From positions 2,284,012-2,348,011 of the forward strand of contig NZ_FVZN01000014.1 of NCBI RefSeq assembly GCF_900168685.1: a stretch of 64,000 bases of DNA, written 5' to 3'. Position numbers and translations under genes: made by a program. Source of the DNA: Solibacillus isronensis. GTDB taxonomy: Bacteria > Bacillota > Bacilli > Bacillales_A > Planococcaceae. This document shows, piece by piece, positions 28,667-38,502 of the stretch (positions are counted from its first letter, which is position 1; every line of letters starts with the position of its first letter). Below the pieces are notes generated by a model. The model did no database searches. It saw only the letters and a list, made by a program, of their open reading frames with translations, and had not been told where the DNA came from.

Positions 28667-28837
28667 TAATACACCTCATTTTTATAATATTGTTATTGTA
28701 CTCCTTCTCGTTAAAATTACAATAATCATTTGACAAATACATTACAACCTATATTTCTAGGAATATTAAATATATGAATTTTCTGTAAAAATAGTGTTTT
28801 TCGTCTCTCATTTCTGGAAATCTGTTTGGTTTTCCGC

Positions 28838-28992
28838 TATAATGTATGTGTCAGAACATCTATTCTGACCAAACTTTCAGAAAAGGGGATGTCTAAGGCA
28901 AACTACTAAAGCCTAAGTGCACTCCGCACATATTTTGTCGTCCGCTAGTCTTATGCCATGAGAATTTAAGATCGAAGGAGTGGTTTTTAGAA
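28838..28992 (+). promoter_or_regulatory. Promoter -10 and structured leader of ytzE
   Basis: TATAAT at 28838-28843 has only a weak -35 partner. The expected transcript starts with a hairpin (TCAGAA/TTCTGA, 28851-28868), contains GTGC/GCAC around ACTCC, and runs about 140 bases before the ytzE start. The remaining part of the 326-base gap (28667-28837) is AT-rich and shows nothing clear. Confidence 0.4.
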
Positions 28993-29214
28993 ATGAAGCC
29001 AACTACTGATAGAATGCTTAATCGTATTAAAGACGTGTATATGTTTATCCTGAATAAAGGAGAAGTGACTACACAGGATTTAGTCGAAGAGTTTAACATC
29101 ACTCCTCGCACCATTCAAAGAGATTTGAATGTGTTAGCCTTCAATGACTTGGTAATGAGTCCAAGTCGGGGTAAATGGACAACGACGAAGAAAAAAGTAA
29201 AAATGACATCTTAG
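28993..29214 (+). CDS. ytzE: YtzE, DeoR-type HTH mini-regulator
   Basis: 73 aa, like B. subtilis YtzE. It consists only of a DeoR-type winged helix-turn-helix (KGEVTTQDLVEEFNITPRTIQRDLNVLAFNDLV, about 16-48) with a basic tail (SRGKWTTTKKKVKMTS). There is no sugar-phosphate effector domain. GAAGGAG lies upstream of the ATG. Targets unknown. Confidence 0.9.
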   Translation: MKPTTDRMLNRIKDVYMFILNKGEVTTQDLVEEFNITPRTIQRDLNVLAFNDLVMSPSRGKWTTTKKKVKMTS

Positions 29215-29354
29215 AATTTTGAAAGCGGCTGATTCTTATTTTGTGAGAAAGGACTAATTGTCCCAACATAACGTAAGGTGTCGATCAGTTACACATGAAA
29301 TATTATGAACATTGCTGTGCCAGCAAGCGTTCACTTAGTTCTTGACACATAGAA

Positions 29355-29398
29355 CTAAAAGAAGCGAATGCCTTTTCGTCGGGGCATTCGCTTTTCCT
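29355..29398. terminator. Bidirectional terminator between ytzE and ytzG
   Basis: The stem AAGCGAATGCC/GGCATTCGCTT ends in TTTTCC on the plus strand and in CTTTT on the minus strand. A second, weaker hairpin (TTAGTTC/GAACTAA) precedes it. Confidence 0.8.
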
Positions 29399-29405
29399 TT
29401 GTTTA

Positions 29406-30116
29406 TTATTTTGTCGCTAAAAGATCAAGTTCCTGTTCTGTCAGCTCGCGGTATTCACCTAATGCCAACTCTTCATCAAGCTGCAATGTACCCATTGACA
29501 GACGTTTTAAATACGTAACCTTCTTGCCTACCGCCTCAAACATGCGCTTCACTTGATGGAATTTCCCTTCTTGGATCATCAGCTCAATTTCCGATTGCTC
29601 GCCAGACACTAATATTTTTAATTCTCCCGGCTTTGTATGATAACCATCTTCCAATGTTACACCTTGAGCAAATGCTTCGATATCGGCTTCTGTTACTACC
29701 CCGTCAATTTTGGCGTAATACCATTTTGGGACATGCTTTTTAGGAGAAAGCAGATTATGTGCTAAATTACCGTCATTTGTAATTAGCAGCAGTCCTTCCG
29801 TATCTTTATCCAAACGTCCGACTGGGAATGGCTCAAAGTGCTGATAAGCCGGATCGAGTAAATCAATGACCGTTTGATCGTAGCGGTCTTCTGTTGCAGA
29901 AATGACGCCCGGTGGTTTATTCATCATTAAATAAATAAACTCCACATATTCCACACGCTCGCCAAATACTGAAACATTTTGTTTTTCAGGATTCACATGC
30001 ATTGCTGAGTCTTTTACTGTAACACCGTCCACTGTTACAGCTTTTTGCTTTAATAATAGTTTAACTTCTTTTCTTGAGCCGTAGCCCATATTAGCCAGTA
30101 ATTTATCTAAACGCAT
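29406..30116 (-). CDS. ytzG: Pseudouridine synthase, RsuA family
   Basis: 236 aa. An N-terminal S4 domain (MRLDKLLANMGYGSRKEVKLLLKQKAVTV, 1-29) is followed by an RsuA/RluB catalytic domain with PVGRLDKDTEGLLLITNDG (catalytic Asp in RLDKDTEG, about 98-105). It converts an rRNA uridine to pseudouridine, by homology 16S U516. The start follows GGAGG; four codons of upstream frame were removed. YtzG is the B. subtilis name at this position. Confidence 0.9.
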   Translation of the reverse strand: MRLDKLLANMGYGSRKEVKLLLKQKAVTVDGVTVKDSAMHVNPEKQNVSVFGERVEYVEFIYLMMNKPPGVISATEDRYDQTVIDLLDPAYQHFEPFPVGRLDKDTEGLLLITNDGNLAHNLLSPKKHVPKWYYAKIDGVVTEADIEAFAQGVTLEDGYHTKPGELKILVSGEQSEIELMIQEGKFHQVKRMFEAVGKKVTYLKRLSMGTLQLDEELALGEYRELTEQELDLLATK

Positions 30117-30126
30117 ATAGTCCTCC

Positions 30127-30165
30127 ATGAAAAAAGGGGACGCCTTTTAATGGAGACGTCCTCAT
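30127..30165 (-). terminator. Terminator of ytgP
   Basis: The stem GAGGACG/CGTCCCC with a 14-base loop is followed by TTTTTT on the minus strand. It overlaps the region just upstream of the ytzG Shine-Dalgarno. Confidence 0.55.
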
Positions 30166-30167
30166 TT

Positions 30168-31784
30168 TTATTTTACTAATCTTAATTTACGTGCAATCTT
30201 TGTAAATTTTTCACCTAATAATAATTGGGCTAACCCTAGTCTATAAGAAATCGCGCCATAAAAAATAGCTCCGACCCCTGCACAAATAATTGCATATAGA
30301 AGTGCCAACATTTTCGTATCAGCCGGTGAAATCGCTGTTAAAATAATATGTGTAATCCATACCGCTAAAGCCATTACAATAGTCAAAATAATAATTAATA
30401 GAATACGTCGTAAAACAACAGTCGCATTGTAATTTGTCACTTTCTTTAAGACAAAAATATTAATTGCGATTGTCGCTCCATAACCAAGTGCTGTCGCTAA
30501 AATAGCTCCATCAACCGACATTAGATGAATAAGCGGTATAGTTAGTATCGTCTTTGTAAGCAAGCCGACAAGTAAACTGAAGATTACCCACTTTTGGTAA
30601 TTGACCCCTTGTAACATAGCAGCTGTTACTGAAAATAAAGCAAAGAAAATCGCAAGCGGTGCGTAGTGGCTTAATACTTGTGTACCCATTTCGCTGAAGG
30701 AATAGAAGAAATGATATAAATCTTCCGCCAAAATCGAAATTCCGATCGCTGCCGGTACAGTAATAAACAACAGCACTTGGTACGTTTTATCCATCGCACT
30801 ATGTACTTGACGCAAATTACCTTCCGTATAGAATTTCGTTACCGTCGGAATGATTGCCATTGAAAAGCCTGTCGCCAAAACAACAGGTATCATAACGATT
30901 TTTTGTGTTAACAAATTAAGCATTGTAAAATACGGTTCATAAATTTCCGCCGGTACTCCACTTGCGCTCATCGCACGGTTAAATGTCAGCAAATCGATAA
31001 GCTGGAATAACGATCCTCCCAATCCGACAAAAACAACAGGAATCGAATATTTGAATATCTCTTTGTACATATCCGAATAAGGAAGTCTTTGTTCTTTCGG
31101 TGCTACAACCTGAACAGCTTTAATCTCAGGACGCAGCTTTTTCCAGAAATAAAACAAGGTCAAAAGTCCGCCAAGCGCTCCAATAAATGCGGCAAACACC
31201 GAGAAATTAATTGCGGTAATTTCATCACCGTCCATAACTTTGACAACGAGGAATGCCCCACCGAGTAAAAAGACAATGCGCACAATCTGTTCGACTAACT
31301 GAGAAACAGATGTCGGCAAATAATGTCCGTATCCTTGCAAGTATCCACGTACTAAACTCATAAAAGGCACAACAATTAATGCATAGCTCACCCATTTGAT
31401 AACGTTCGCAACTTGCTCCACAGTAAATGTCTGTTCTTCACTGTCAATTACTATATTTGCAAGCGGTGTTGCAAGCAGATTCATTAAAATAAACGCTACA
31501 ATTCCTGTAAGCGTCATCAGTAAAGCACCTGTTTTTACTAGTCTGCGTCCGGCATCAAAATCCCCGAGCGCATTATATTTCGATACGAATTTTGATACTG
31601 CAATCGGCAGTCCCGCAATGGCAACACTTAACATAATGTTATAAGGAATGTAGGCGTAATTGTATAAAGCAATATTATCTTCACCTACAATTGCGTAAAA
31701 CGGGAAAATATAAATTAACCCTAAAAGCTTTGATAGAAACAATCCAATTGTTAATATGGCTGTTCCTTTCATTAATGAAGACAT
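30168..31784 (-). CDS. ytgP: YtgP-type MATE/MOP flippase (polysaccharide transport or lipid II flippase family)
   Basis: 538 aa with about 14 hydrophobic segments. N-terminal MSSLMKGTAILTIGLFLSKLLGLIYIFPFYAIVG matches the MOP exporter family containing MurJ-like and Wzx flippases. B. subtilis YtgP has been reported to complement or share lipid II flippase activity with Amj; here that remains inference. It ends 52 bases upstream of ytzG, with its own terminator. Confidence 0.88.
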   Translation of the reverse strand: MSSLMKGTAILTIGLFLSKLLGLIYIFPFYAIVGEDNIALYNYAYIPYNIMLSVAIAGLPIAVSKFVSKYNALGDFDAGRRLVKTGALLMTLTGIVAFILMNLLATPLANIVIDSEEQTFTVEQVANVIKWVSYALIVVPFMSLVRGYLQGYGHYLPTSVSQLVEQIVRIVFLLGGAFLVVKVMDGDEITAINFSVFAAFIGALGGLLTLFYFWKKLRPEIKAVQVVAPKEQRLPYSDMYKEIFKYSIPVVFVGLGGSLFQLIDLLTFNRAMSASGVPAEIYEPYFTMLNLLTQKIVMIPVVLATGFSMAIIPTVTKFYTEGNLRQVHSAMDKTYQVLLFITVPAAIGISILAEDLYHFFYSFSEMGTQVLSHYAPLAIFFALFSVTAAMLQGVNYQKWVIFSLLVGLLTKTILTIPLIHLMSVDGAILATALGYGATIAINIFVLKKVTNYNATVVLRRILLIIILTIVMALAVWITHIILTAISPADTKMLALLYAIICAGVGAIFYGAISYRLGLAQLLLGEKFTKIARKLRLVK

Positions 31785-32047
31785 GAAATAACCTACCGTT
31801 CTATATGAAATTCTCTCAGTATAACAATTTCCTTACAATACGAGTTCGTAAAGCAAGTTATTTATTTACATTATTTAACTTCCTTCTTGTGACGGTACTC
31901 TCATTAAAAAGTTCCCGTACATTTCCTTTTACAAGTTTACATGTGAAAGTCCATTTACTCAAATAGTTTCTTCACTTCGTGTATAATAAGTAAGAGAAAA
32001 ATCCGTTGAACGAAAAAATTATGGCAAAAGAAAGTGAGAAATTATCT

Positions 32048-33301
32048 ATGTATGATGTAATTGTAATAGGAGGCGGTCCATCAGGATTGATGGCAGCAAT
32101 CGCCGCAGCCGAGCAAAACAAAAAAGTGCTCCTTCTTGAAAAAGGCTCAAAACTTGGAAAGAAATTGGCCATATCAGGCGGTGGCCGTTGTAACGTAACA
32201 AATCGACTATCAGCGGAAGAAATCATTAAACATATTCCCGGCAATGGACGCTTTTTATATAGCCCCTTTACCGTTTATAATAATGAAGATATTATTGCGT
32301 TTTTTGAAGGACTTGGTGTGGCATTAAAGGAAGAAGATCACGGGCGTATGTTCCCTGTATCCAACCGCGCACAAGATGTCGTTGATGCGCTTGTCAATGA
32401 AATGAAACGATTAAAAGTAGAAGTCCGTTTACACACGGCCGTTAATAAATTGCTCATGGATGACGAAAAAATATATGGTGTGCGTTTGGAGAGCGGTGAA
32501 GAAATCCGTACACATGCAGTTGTTGTAGCAGTCGGTGGTAAGGCTGTTCCTCAAACAGGGTCAACTGGAGACGGTTATCCGTGGGCAGAACATGCAGGTC
32601 ACACGGTTACTACGCTTTATCCGACAGAAGTGCCGGTGACATCAAAGGAACCATTCATTCAATCGCGTGAGCTACAAGGGCTGGCATTACGCGATGCCGC
32701 TGTTTCTGTCCTGAATAAAAAAGGAAAAGTTCTTGTAACACATCAGATGGATATGCTGTTTACTCATTTCGGTTTAAGCGGTCCTGCTATTTTACGCTGC
32801 AGCCAGTTTATTGTAAAAGAGCAGCTGAAATCAGGCAGCGCACCCGTACAAGTTCGAATTCACTCATTACCAGAGTATAACGAAGAAACATGCTTCCAAA
32901 TGTTAAATAAAACAATTAAGGAAGAACCGAAAAAAGCGGTGAAAAACTTATGGAAATCACTTGTTCCAGAACGATGGCTTCTATTTTTAATGGAGCGCGC
33001 AAGTATTGACGCACAGTTAACAGGCATAGAATTATCTCAGGAGAAGATTCGCAACTTTGCACGTGAGCTTGTCGCATTTACGATGGACGTTCACGGTACC
33101 CAACCGATCGAAAAGGCATTTGTTACAGGGGGCGGTGTTTCGGTAAAAGAAATAGAACCAAAAACAATGGCCTCCAAGAAAAAACAGGGACTCTACTTCT
33201 GTGGTGAGATTTTGGATATTCACGGTTATACAGGGGGTTATAATATTACTTCTGCGCTCGTAACAGGAAGAATTGCGGGTATGAGTGCGGGTCAACAGTA
33301 A
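32048..33301 (+). CDS. ytfP: YtfP, HI0933-family flavoprotein (NAD(P)/FAD-dependent oxidoreductase)
   Basis: 417 aa from the chosen start [33 protein letters not shown], a perfect Rossmann FAD-binding site at the N-terminus. [16 protein letters not shown] (about 41-56), [18 protein letters not shown] and [15 protein letters not shown] are HI0933/BaiN-type motifs. The reaction is unknown. Two upstream in-frame starts exist but would put 14 extra residues before the FAD motif. Confidence 0.9.
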   Translation: MYDVIVIGGGPSGLMAAIAAAEQNKKVLLLEKGSKLGKKLAISGGGRCNVTNRLSAEEIIKHIPGNGRFLYSPFTVYNNEDIIAFFEGLGVALKEEDHGRMFPVSNRAQDVVDALVNEMKRLKVEVRLHTAVNKLLMDDEKIYGVRLESGEEIRTHAVVVAVGGKAVPQTGSTGDGYPWAEHAGHTVTTLYPTEVPVTSKEPFIQSRELQGLALRDAAVSVLNKKGKVLVTHQMDMLFTHFGLSGPAILRCSQFIVKEQLKSGSAPVQVRIHSLPEYNEETCFQMLNKTIKEEPKKAVKNLWKSLVPERWLLFLMERASIDAQLTGIELSQEKIRNFARELVAFTMDVHGTQPIEKAFVTGGGVSVKEIEPKTMASKKKQGLYFCGEILDIHGYTGGYNITSALVTGRIAGMSAGQQ

Positions 33302-33390
33302 CGTTTCTGATTTTAATCGTAAAAATACTAGAACTGCTCATCATTCCCTAGTATCATAAGAGGTATGTACACGCAGGAGGATACGGCACG

Positions 33391-34206
33391 ATGAATAATT
33401 CTCAAAAAAACCAGACTATGCTTTATTTAGCATCAGATGAGCTAATGCAAACTCATTTATCTTGCACTAAAATAAGCAATCGTAATAAGGATGAATTCAC
33501 CTTTTCCATTCGTGTTTTTTGCTATGTCGAAAAAAATAACTCCTATGCGAAAAGTGTTCCATTATATTTGATACTTGGCTTAAATAAACAAGGTGTCGGC
33601 ATGACTTTGGCTGTCGATTTAGTCAATATCCCAAATGTTTGCCCGATGCAATTAAAAAAGATTGTTGAACATTTACAACAAAGTCCGGCACTATTGCTAA
33701 TCGTCTGTCAGCAGCTCGATAAAATTGCATCTTCTTCATCAATTGAAGAGGCCGTGCAAGCAAAACTGGCAAAGCATTTCTTCATTGAAAATGCGCCAAA
33801 AGGGATTACTAGCTTTACGACAAACCGTCAGGCAAAGGAACTGTACTGGCTCATGCATAAAAATCAAATGATTTCAGATATGGATTCATTTAAATTAGAT
33901 GCTGAAGGCGGTCATATTGCATTTACTGTTCAGGTTGGCTTTAAACATGATTTCATTATGCAATGCTATGAAGTAGATTGCATGATGCATATGTTCAATG
34001 AAGACGAAAAGCTCGGCTATTATTTTGAGCTTTATTTGGATCAGGAAAATTATCATCATCAGCTACTATATGAAACGTTGCCGGATCAGTTCATGGACAA
34101 CAAAACATTTTTAAATCAGGTTTTGGAAGAAATGAAAAAACGCAACGAAGAACAGTACGATGATTATTTGCAGGATTTAATCGAAAAGTTTACAGCGAGC
34201 ATATAA
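33391..34206 (+). CDS. Conserved-looking hypothetical protein
   Basis: 271 aa, soluble. I do not recognise the family. The sequence is rich in Leu, Lys and Gln with several Cys (LSCTKIS, FCYVEK, IVCQQL, MQCYEVDCMMHMF). The N-terminal third looks beta-rich, the middle (about 88-125) and the C-terminus (about 240-271) helical. A clear GCAGGAGG lies before the ATG and the frame is closed by a strong terminator, so the gene is real. It follows ytfP by 89 bases. Confidence 0.75.
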   Translation: MNNSQKNQTMLYLASDELMQTHLSCTKISNRNKDEFTFSIRVFCYVEKNNSYAKSVPLYLILGLNKQGVGMTLAVDLVNIPNVCPMQLKKIVEHLQQSPALLLIVCQQLDKIASSSSIEEAVQAKLAKHFFIENAPKGITSFTTNRQAKELYWLMHKNQMISDMDSFKLDAEGGHIAFTVQVGFKHDFIMQCYEVDCMMHMFNEDEKLGYYFELYLDQENYHHQLLYETLPDQFMDNKTFLNQVLEEMKKRNEEQYDDYLQDLIEKFTASI

Positions 34207-34243
34207 AAAAGAGTCAACCCCCAATAGCGGGATTGACTCTTTT
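34205..34243. terminator. Bidirectional terminator between the 271-aa gene and the TrhA/HlyIII gene
   Basis: The stem AAAGAGTCAA/TTGACTCTTT has A and T runs on its sides, between convergent genes. Confidence 0.85.
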
Positions 34244-34246
34244 TGT

Positions 34247-34888
34247 TTATACATATAAGTAAATTGCGAAGAACATCGCGACACTGCCGCCCATAACAAA
34301 TAAGTGCCAAATTGCATGGTTGTATGGAATGCGGTCATTTTTGTAAAAGTAAGTGCCGACTGTATAGGAAAGCCCGCCGATTAATAATGTGGCAAAGCCT
34401 GCGATGCCTATATGTGCGAATAACGGCTTGGCAACAAAAATAATAAGCCAGCCCATCCCGATATAAACAAACAGCGACAGTAATTTAAAACGGTAAACAA
34501 AAAATTGTTTCAGCACAATACCGATTGTTGCTAAAATCCATTGAATCGCAAAAATTGTCCAACCTAATTTGCCGCCAATTGCGACTAATACGATCGGTGT
34601 ATATGTTCCTGCAATCAATAAAAATATTGAGCTATGATCGAGCTTTTTCAGAAATGTTTTATGTTTCGGCCATGAATGATACATTGTTGAAGCAAAATAC
34701 AGGCAAAACATTGAAATACCAAAAATAATATAGCTAATAAGCTCTAATGTTGTACCTTGATGCTGGGCTTTGTTTACTAACAGCAATGTTGCGGGAATCG
34801 TCAGCAATGCAGCAACTCCGTGTGTCAGCCCGTTCCAAAATTCTTCCTTTGTACTATATCCACTTTGTTCCATCATGATTTGTGTCAT
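34247..34888 (-). CDS. Hemolysin III / PAQR-family membrane protein
   Basis: 213 aa with seven predicted membrane helices. The family motifs are SYSTKEEFWNGLTHGVAALL with the N-terminal conserved Glu and His, ASTMYHSWPKHKTFLKKLDHSSIFLLIAGTYTPI (about 68-102) and NHAIWHLFVMGGS near the C-terminus. Conserved His, Ser and Asp probably bind zinc. Relatives are called YplQ/TrhA and are linked to membrane energetics; hemolytic activity is not implied. The start was set behind AAAGAGGTGG. Confidence 0.88.
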   Translation of the reverse strand: MTQIMMEQSGYSTKEEFWNGLTHGVAALLTIPATLLLVNKAQHQGTTLELISYIIFGISMFCLYFASTMYHSWPKHKTFLKKLDHSSIFLLIAGTYTPIVLVAIGGKLGWTIFAIQWILATIGIVLKQFFVYRFKLLSLFVYIGMGWLIIFVAKPLFAHIGIAGFATLLIGGLSYTVGTYFYKNDRIPYNHAIWHLFVMGGSVAMFFAIYLYV

Positions 34889-35059
34889 AAAGCCACCTCT
34901 TTCATTATTCAATTATAAAAAAATGTATTTAGTTGTTATAGAAGAACTTGTCATACTTTCCATATGATATTTATCATGGATTAGCTGGAAACTTTCATTT
35001 CTGAAGTTAAAGCTTTTAAGGGGTTCTTTTTATAAAAGCTATACCCCCTTCTAACATAA

Positions 35060-35098
35060 TAAAAAACCCACTGGGATAAATTTTTTCCAGTGAGTTAT
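35060..35098 (-). terminator. Terminator of the CoxG-like gene
   Basis: The stem AACTCACTGG/CCAGTGGGTT is followed by TTTTATT on the minus strand. Confidence 0.75.
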
Positions 35099-35106
35099 TG
35101 TCAGAA

Positions 35107-35541
35107 TTATACTTGGATATGACGGGCGATTTTTTCTGTTAAGCGAGTCGTTACTTTCGGCAATAATACTTTAATTGCCGGATTTAATACTGCGCCTGAA
35201 AGACCGCCAGCAGTTACTTCTACTGTACCTGTCATATATGTACCGCCATCTTTTGGCTCGGCCGTAAATTCACCGCCGCCGTTAATATTATCCGATAGCC
35301 CTGTAATTTCAAATTTGATTTTAGAAGGCTCATTCATTTCGATAATTTTAATTTCGATTTCAACTTTTTTCTTTAAGCCTTTAAAGTTTCCTTCGAATGT
35401 CCAATGTGATGTTTGGGCATCCAGTTCTTTATGCTCTTTGTAAGCTGGAACTAATACAGCCCATTTTTCAATTTGACTTACGAAAGCCCATACTTTTTCC
35501 TGGCTAACTGGGATTTGTACTGAATGTGATGCTTGTGCCAT
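35107..35541 (-). CDS. CoxG-like SRPBCC-fold protein
   Basis: 144 aa. The START/SRPBCC fold of the CO dehydrogenase subunit G (CoxG) family is indicated by HSVQIPVSQEKVWAFVSQIEKWAVLVPAYKEHKEL and INGGGEFTAEPKDGGTYMTGTVEVTAGGLSG. Such proteins bind hydrophobic ligands or have no known activity. No molybdenum hydroxylase or CO dehydrogenase genes are nearby, so a role in CO metabolism is not supported. Single gene with its own terminator. Confidence 0.8.
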   Translation of the reverse strand: MAQASHSVQIPVSQEKVWAFVSQIEKWAVLVPAYKEHKELDAQTSHWTFEGNFKGLKKKVEIEIKIIEMNEPSKIKFEITGLSDNINGGGEFTAEPKDGGTYMTGTVEVTAGGLSGAVLNPAIKVLLPKVTTRLTEKIARHIQV

Positions 35542-35655
35542 GTTGTTACACTTCTTTCTTCAATTCATTAAATGTGACCATTTACTATTCTAGTATTACA
35601 TAGAAATCAGTTACGCAACATAGTTATTTTCGCTTTTCATGCAAAATCTAAATAA

Positions 35656-35698
35656 AAATGCACGGTAGTTTTCTATATGAAAACACCGTGCATTAATT
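35656..35698 (-). terminator. Terminator of leuS
   Basis: The long stem AATGCACGGTGTTTTC/GAAAACTACCGTGCATT lies 13 bases behind the leuS stop, followed by a T-rich run. Confidence 0.75.
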
Positions 35699-35710
35699 TT
35701 ATTTCAATAA

Positions 35711-38125
35711 TTATTTAACAACGATATTAACTAATTTACCTGGGATGACAATTACTTTCACAACTGTTTTTCCATCGATAAATTCCTGTACTTTGCTGTC
35801 TGCTAAAGCAACTTTTTCTAATTCTTCTTTAGTAATATCTTTTGCAACCGTTACTTTTGCACGTACTTTACCTAAAACTTGTACAACAACTTCGATTTCA
35901 TCGTCAACTAGTTTCGACTCATCGAATGTTGGCCATGTTGCATACGTAATTGTGTCTTCATGTCCTAAAATTGACCAAAGCTCTTCAGCAATATGCGGTA
36001 CGATCGGTGATAAAAGCTTCACGAAGCCTTTTGCATATTCTGTTGGAATTACTTCCGCTTTGTAGCAATCATTAATGAAGACCATCATTTGTGAAACTGC
36101 TGTGTTGAAGCGAATGCCTTCATAGTCTTCCGTCACTTTTTTCACAGTTTGGTGATACACTTTTTCCAATGTCGTATCAGAAGAATCCTGAATTTTTGCA
36201 GCTAGCTTTCCTTCATCTGTTACGAATAGACGCCAAATACGATCTAGGAAACGACGTGCCCCATCAAGACCGTTCGTACTCCATGCGACAGAAGCTTCCA
36301 GTGGACCCATGAACATTTCGTATAAACGTAATGTATCTGCACCGTGTGAAGCGATAATGTCATCCGGGTTTACTACATTACCTTTTGATTTAGACATTTT
36401 TTCATTACCTTCACCTAGAATCATCCCTTGGTTAAATAACTTTTGGAACGGTTCCTTCGTATGAACAAGCCCTAAATCATAAAGCACTTTATGCCAAAAG
36501 CGTGCGTATAGTAAGTGAAGTACCGCGTGCTCTGCACCACCGATATAAATATCGACTGGAAGCCAGTGTTTTAATAGTTCTGGATCTGCAAGCGCCTGAT
36601 CATTTTTCGGATCAATATAGCGCAAGAAGTACCATGATGAACCAGCCCATTGCGGCATTGTATTCGTTTCACGGCGTCCTTTTTTGCCTGTTACCGGATC
36701 AACTACATTTACCCATTCTTCAATATTGGCAAGTGGTGATTCACCTGTACCTGAAGGACGGATGTTTGTCGTTTTTGGTAATTCCAATGGCAGCTCTTCT
36801 ACAGGAATCGTAGTCATAGTGCCATCTTCCCAGTGAATTACTGGAATTGGTTCACCCCAATAACGTTGACGGCTGAATAACCAGTCACGTAGACGGTAAG
36901 TGATTTTCTTTTCCCCTACACCATTTTCCACTAACCATTCAATTGCCTTCGCAATGCCATCCGCTTTATTTAATCCGTCTAGGAAGTCCGAGTTAATGTG
37001 CGCACCGTCACCAGTGAACGCTTCAGTCTCGATGTCTCCGCCTTCAAGAACCGGAATAATTTCTAAATTGAACTCTTTCGCGAATTCATAGTCGCGCTCA
37101 TCGTGTGCAGGAACAGCCATAATTGCACCTGTTCCGTATGTTGCCAATACATAATCCGCAATCCAGATTGGCACTTGTTTGCCGTTAATCGGGTTCACTG
37201 CATAAGCACCTGTAAATACACCTGTTTTTTCTTTTGCTAAGTCTGTACGTTCTAAATCAGATTTTAACGATACTTTTTCCAAGTATGCTTCTACCGCTTC
37301 TTTTTGCTCTGCAGTAGTAATGTCAGCTACTAATTTATGCTCTGGTGCTAATACACAGTATGTCGCGCCAAATAATGTATCCGGACGTGTTGTGAATACT
37401 TCGAAGTTTTTGTCTGTGTTGGCAACTGTGAATTTCACTTGTGCACCTTCAGAACGGCCGATCCAGTTACGTTGCATTTCTTTAATTGATTCCGGCCAGT
37501 CAACATCAACTAAATCATCGACTAAACGGTCTGCATATTTTGTAATACGCAGTACCCATTGTCGCATCGGACGACGTACTACCGGGTGACCGCCACGCTC
37601 AGAAACGCCGTCAATTACTTCTTCGTTTGCAAGTACTGTACCTAATGCTTCACACCAGTTTACTGCCACTTCATCTACATACGCTAAATCCATTTCCACT
37701 AACTTAGTGAAAATCCATTGCGTCCATTTATAGTATGACGGGTCAGTTGTATTAATTTCGCGATCCCAATCATAAGAGAAGCCTAGTTCGTTAATTTGAC
37801 GTTTAAATGTCGCGATGTTTTTTGCCGTAAATTCAGCCGGGTCATTTCCTGTATCAAGTGCATATTGCTCGGCAGGTAAACCGAATGCATCCCAACCCAT
37901 TGGATGAAGTACATTATAGCCTTGCATACGTTTAAAGCGCGATAAAATATCTGTCGCCGTATAGCCTTCAGGGTGTCCTACGTGCAGACCCGCACCTGAT
38001 GGATACGGGAACATATCCAATGCATAAAACTTTGGCTTATCCATTTCATTTTCAGTTTTGAATGTTTTATTGACATCCCAAAACGTTTGCCACTTTTTTT
38101 CAATTTGCTGATGATTAAAACTCAC
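35711..38125 (-). CDS. leuS: Leucyl-tRNA synthetase
   Basis: 804 aa, exactly the B. subtilis length. Class I synthetase: HIGH-type motif [16 protein letters not shown] (about 41-56) and [12 protein letters not shown] (about 576-587), an editing (CP1) domain between, and an anticodon-binding C-terminal part. The start codon is GTG (GTG AGT TTT AAT) behind AAAGGAGG; a 50-codon upstream open extension enters the T-box leader and is not coding. Expression is under the upstream T-box. Confidence 0.97.
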   Translation of the reverse strand: MSFNHQQIEKKWQTFWDVNKTFKTENEMDKPKFYALDMFPYPSGAGLHVGHPEGYTATDILSRFKRMQGYNVLHPMGWDAFGLPAEQYALDTGNDPAEFTAKNIATFKRQINELGFSYDWDREINTTDPSYYKWTQWIFTKLVEMDLAYVDEVAVNWCEALGTVLANEEVIDGVSERGGHPVVRRPMRQWVLRITKYADRLVDDLVDVDWPESIKEMQRNWIGRSEGAQVKFTVANTDKNFEVFTTRPDTLFGATYCVLAPEHKLVADITTAEQKEAVEAYLEKVSLKSDLERTDLAKEKTGVFTGAYAVNPINGKQVPIWIADYVLATYGTGAIMAVPAHDERDYEFAKEFNLEIIPVLEGGDIETEAFTGDGAHINSDFLDGLNKADGIAKAIEWLVENGVGEKKITYRLRDWLFSRQRYWGEPIPVIHWEDGTMTTIPVEELPLELPKTTNIRPSGTGESPLANIEEWVNVVDPVTGKKGRRETNTMPQWAGSSWYFLRYIDPKNDQALADPELLKHWLPVDIYIGGAEHAVLHLLYARFWHKVLYDLGLVHTKEPFQKLFNQGMILGEGNEKMSKSKGNVVNPDDIIASHGADTLRLYEMFMGPLEASVAWSTNGLDGARRFLDRIWRLFVTDEGKLAAKIQDSSDTTLEKVYHQTVKKVTEDYEGIRFNTAVSQMMVFINDCYKAEVIPTEYAKGFVKLLSPIVPHIAEELWSILGHEDTITYATWPTFDESKLVDDEIEVVVQVLGKVRAKVTVAKDITKEELEKVALADSKVQEFIDGKTVVKVIVIPGKLVNIVVK

Positions 38126-38208
38126 AATAATTCCTCCTTTAAATATATTCTTGCTGTGGTTTATGTATTTTAGGCGCATCATCAATGATTTAACAGAATA
38201 TTTAAAAA

Positions 38209-38452
38209 ATAAAAAATCCCGTCCCATCTTATGATAAGAAGGGACGAGAGGTATTTTTACTCCCGCGGTACCACCCAAATTAGTGACGCAGCACTCAGCT
38301 TCATTTCTTAACGCGAATACACGGCCATTAGCTACTATTACTTCACTAAAGCAAACTCCGAGGCGAGTTCAACTTGACACTTACCGGCTTTCACCTGCCG
38401 CCAGCTCTCTATAAAGTGCGTCCATTTACTATTCCTCATCACAGTCAATATT
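38209..38452 (-). promoter_or_regulatory. T-box leader of leuS (tRNA-Leu sensor)
   Basis: On the minus strand the T-box GGGTGGTACCGCGGGAG lies at 38260-38276. It is followed by a terminator stem GTCCC/GGGAC (38218-38245) and a T run. Upstream stem I carries AGAGAGC, the AGGTGAAAGCCGGT distal region, and a specifier loop where CTC (Leu) appears in TTGAACTCGCCTCGGAG. Uncharged tRNA-Leu would promote readthrough into leuS. The element fills the 377-base gap before the MFS gene. Confidence 0.92.
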
Positions 38453-38502
38453 ATTATTTCATTCATTTTAACGAATTCAACACAAAAGTACAAGTAACTG
38501 TT

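Noticed and set aside
28889..28909. Six-codon leader peptide (ATG TCT AAG GCA AAC TAC TAA) before ytzE
   Set aside because: The AAAAGGGG is immediately adjacent to the ATG without spacing; no codon bias suggesting attenuation.
38126..38278. 50-residue N-terminal extension of LeuS
   Set aside because: It lies in the T-box leader; the GTG start behind AAAGGAGG gives the normal length of 804 residues.
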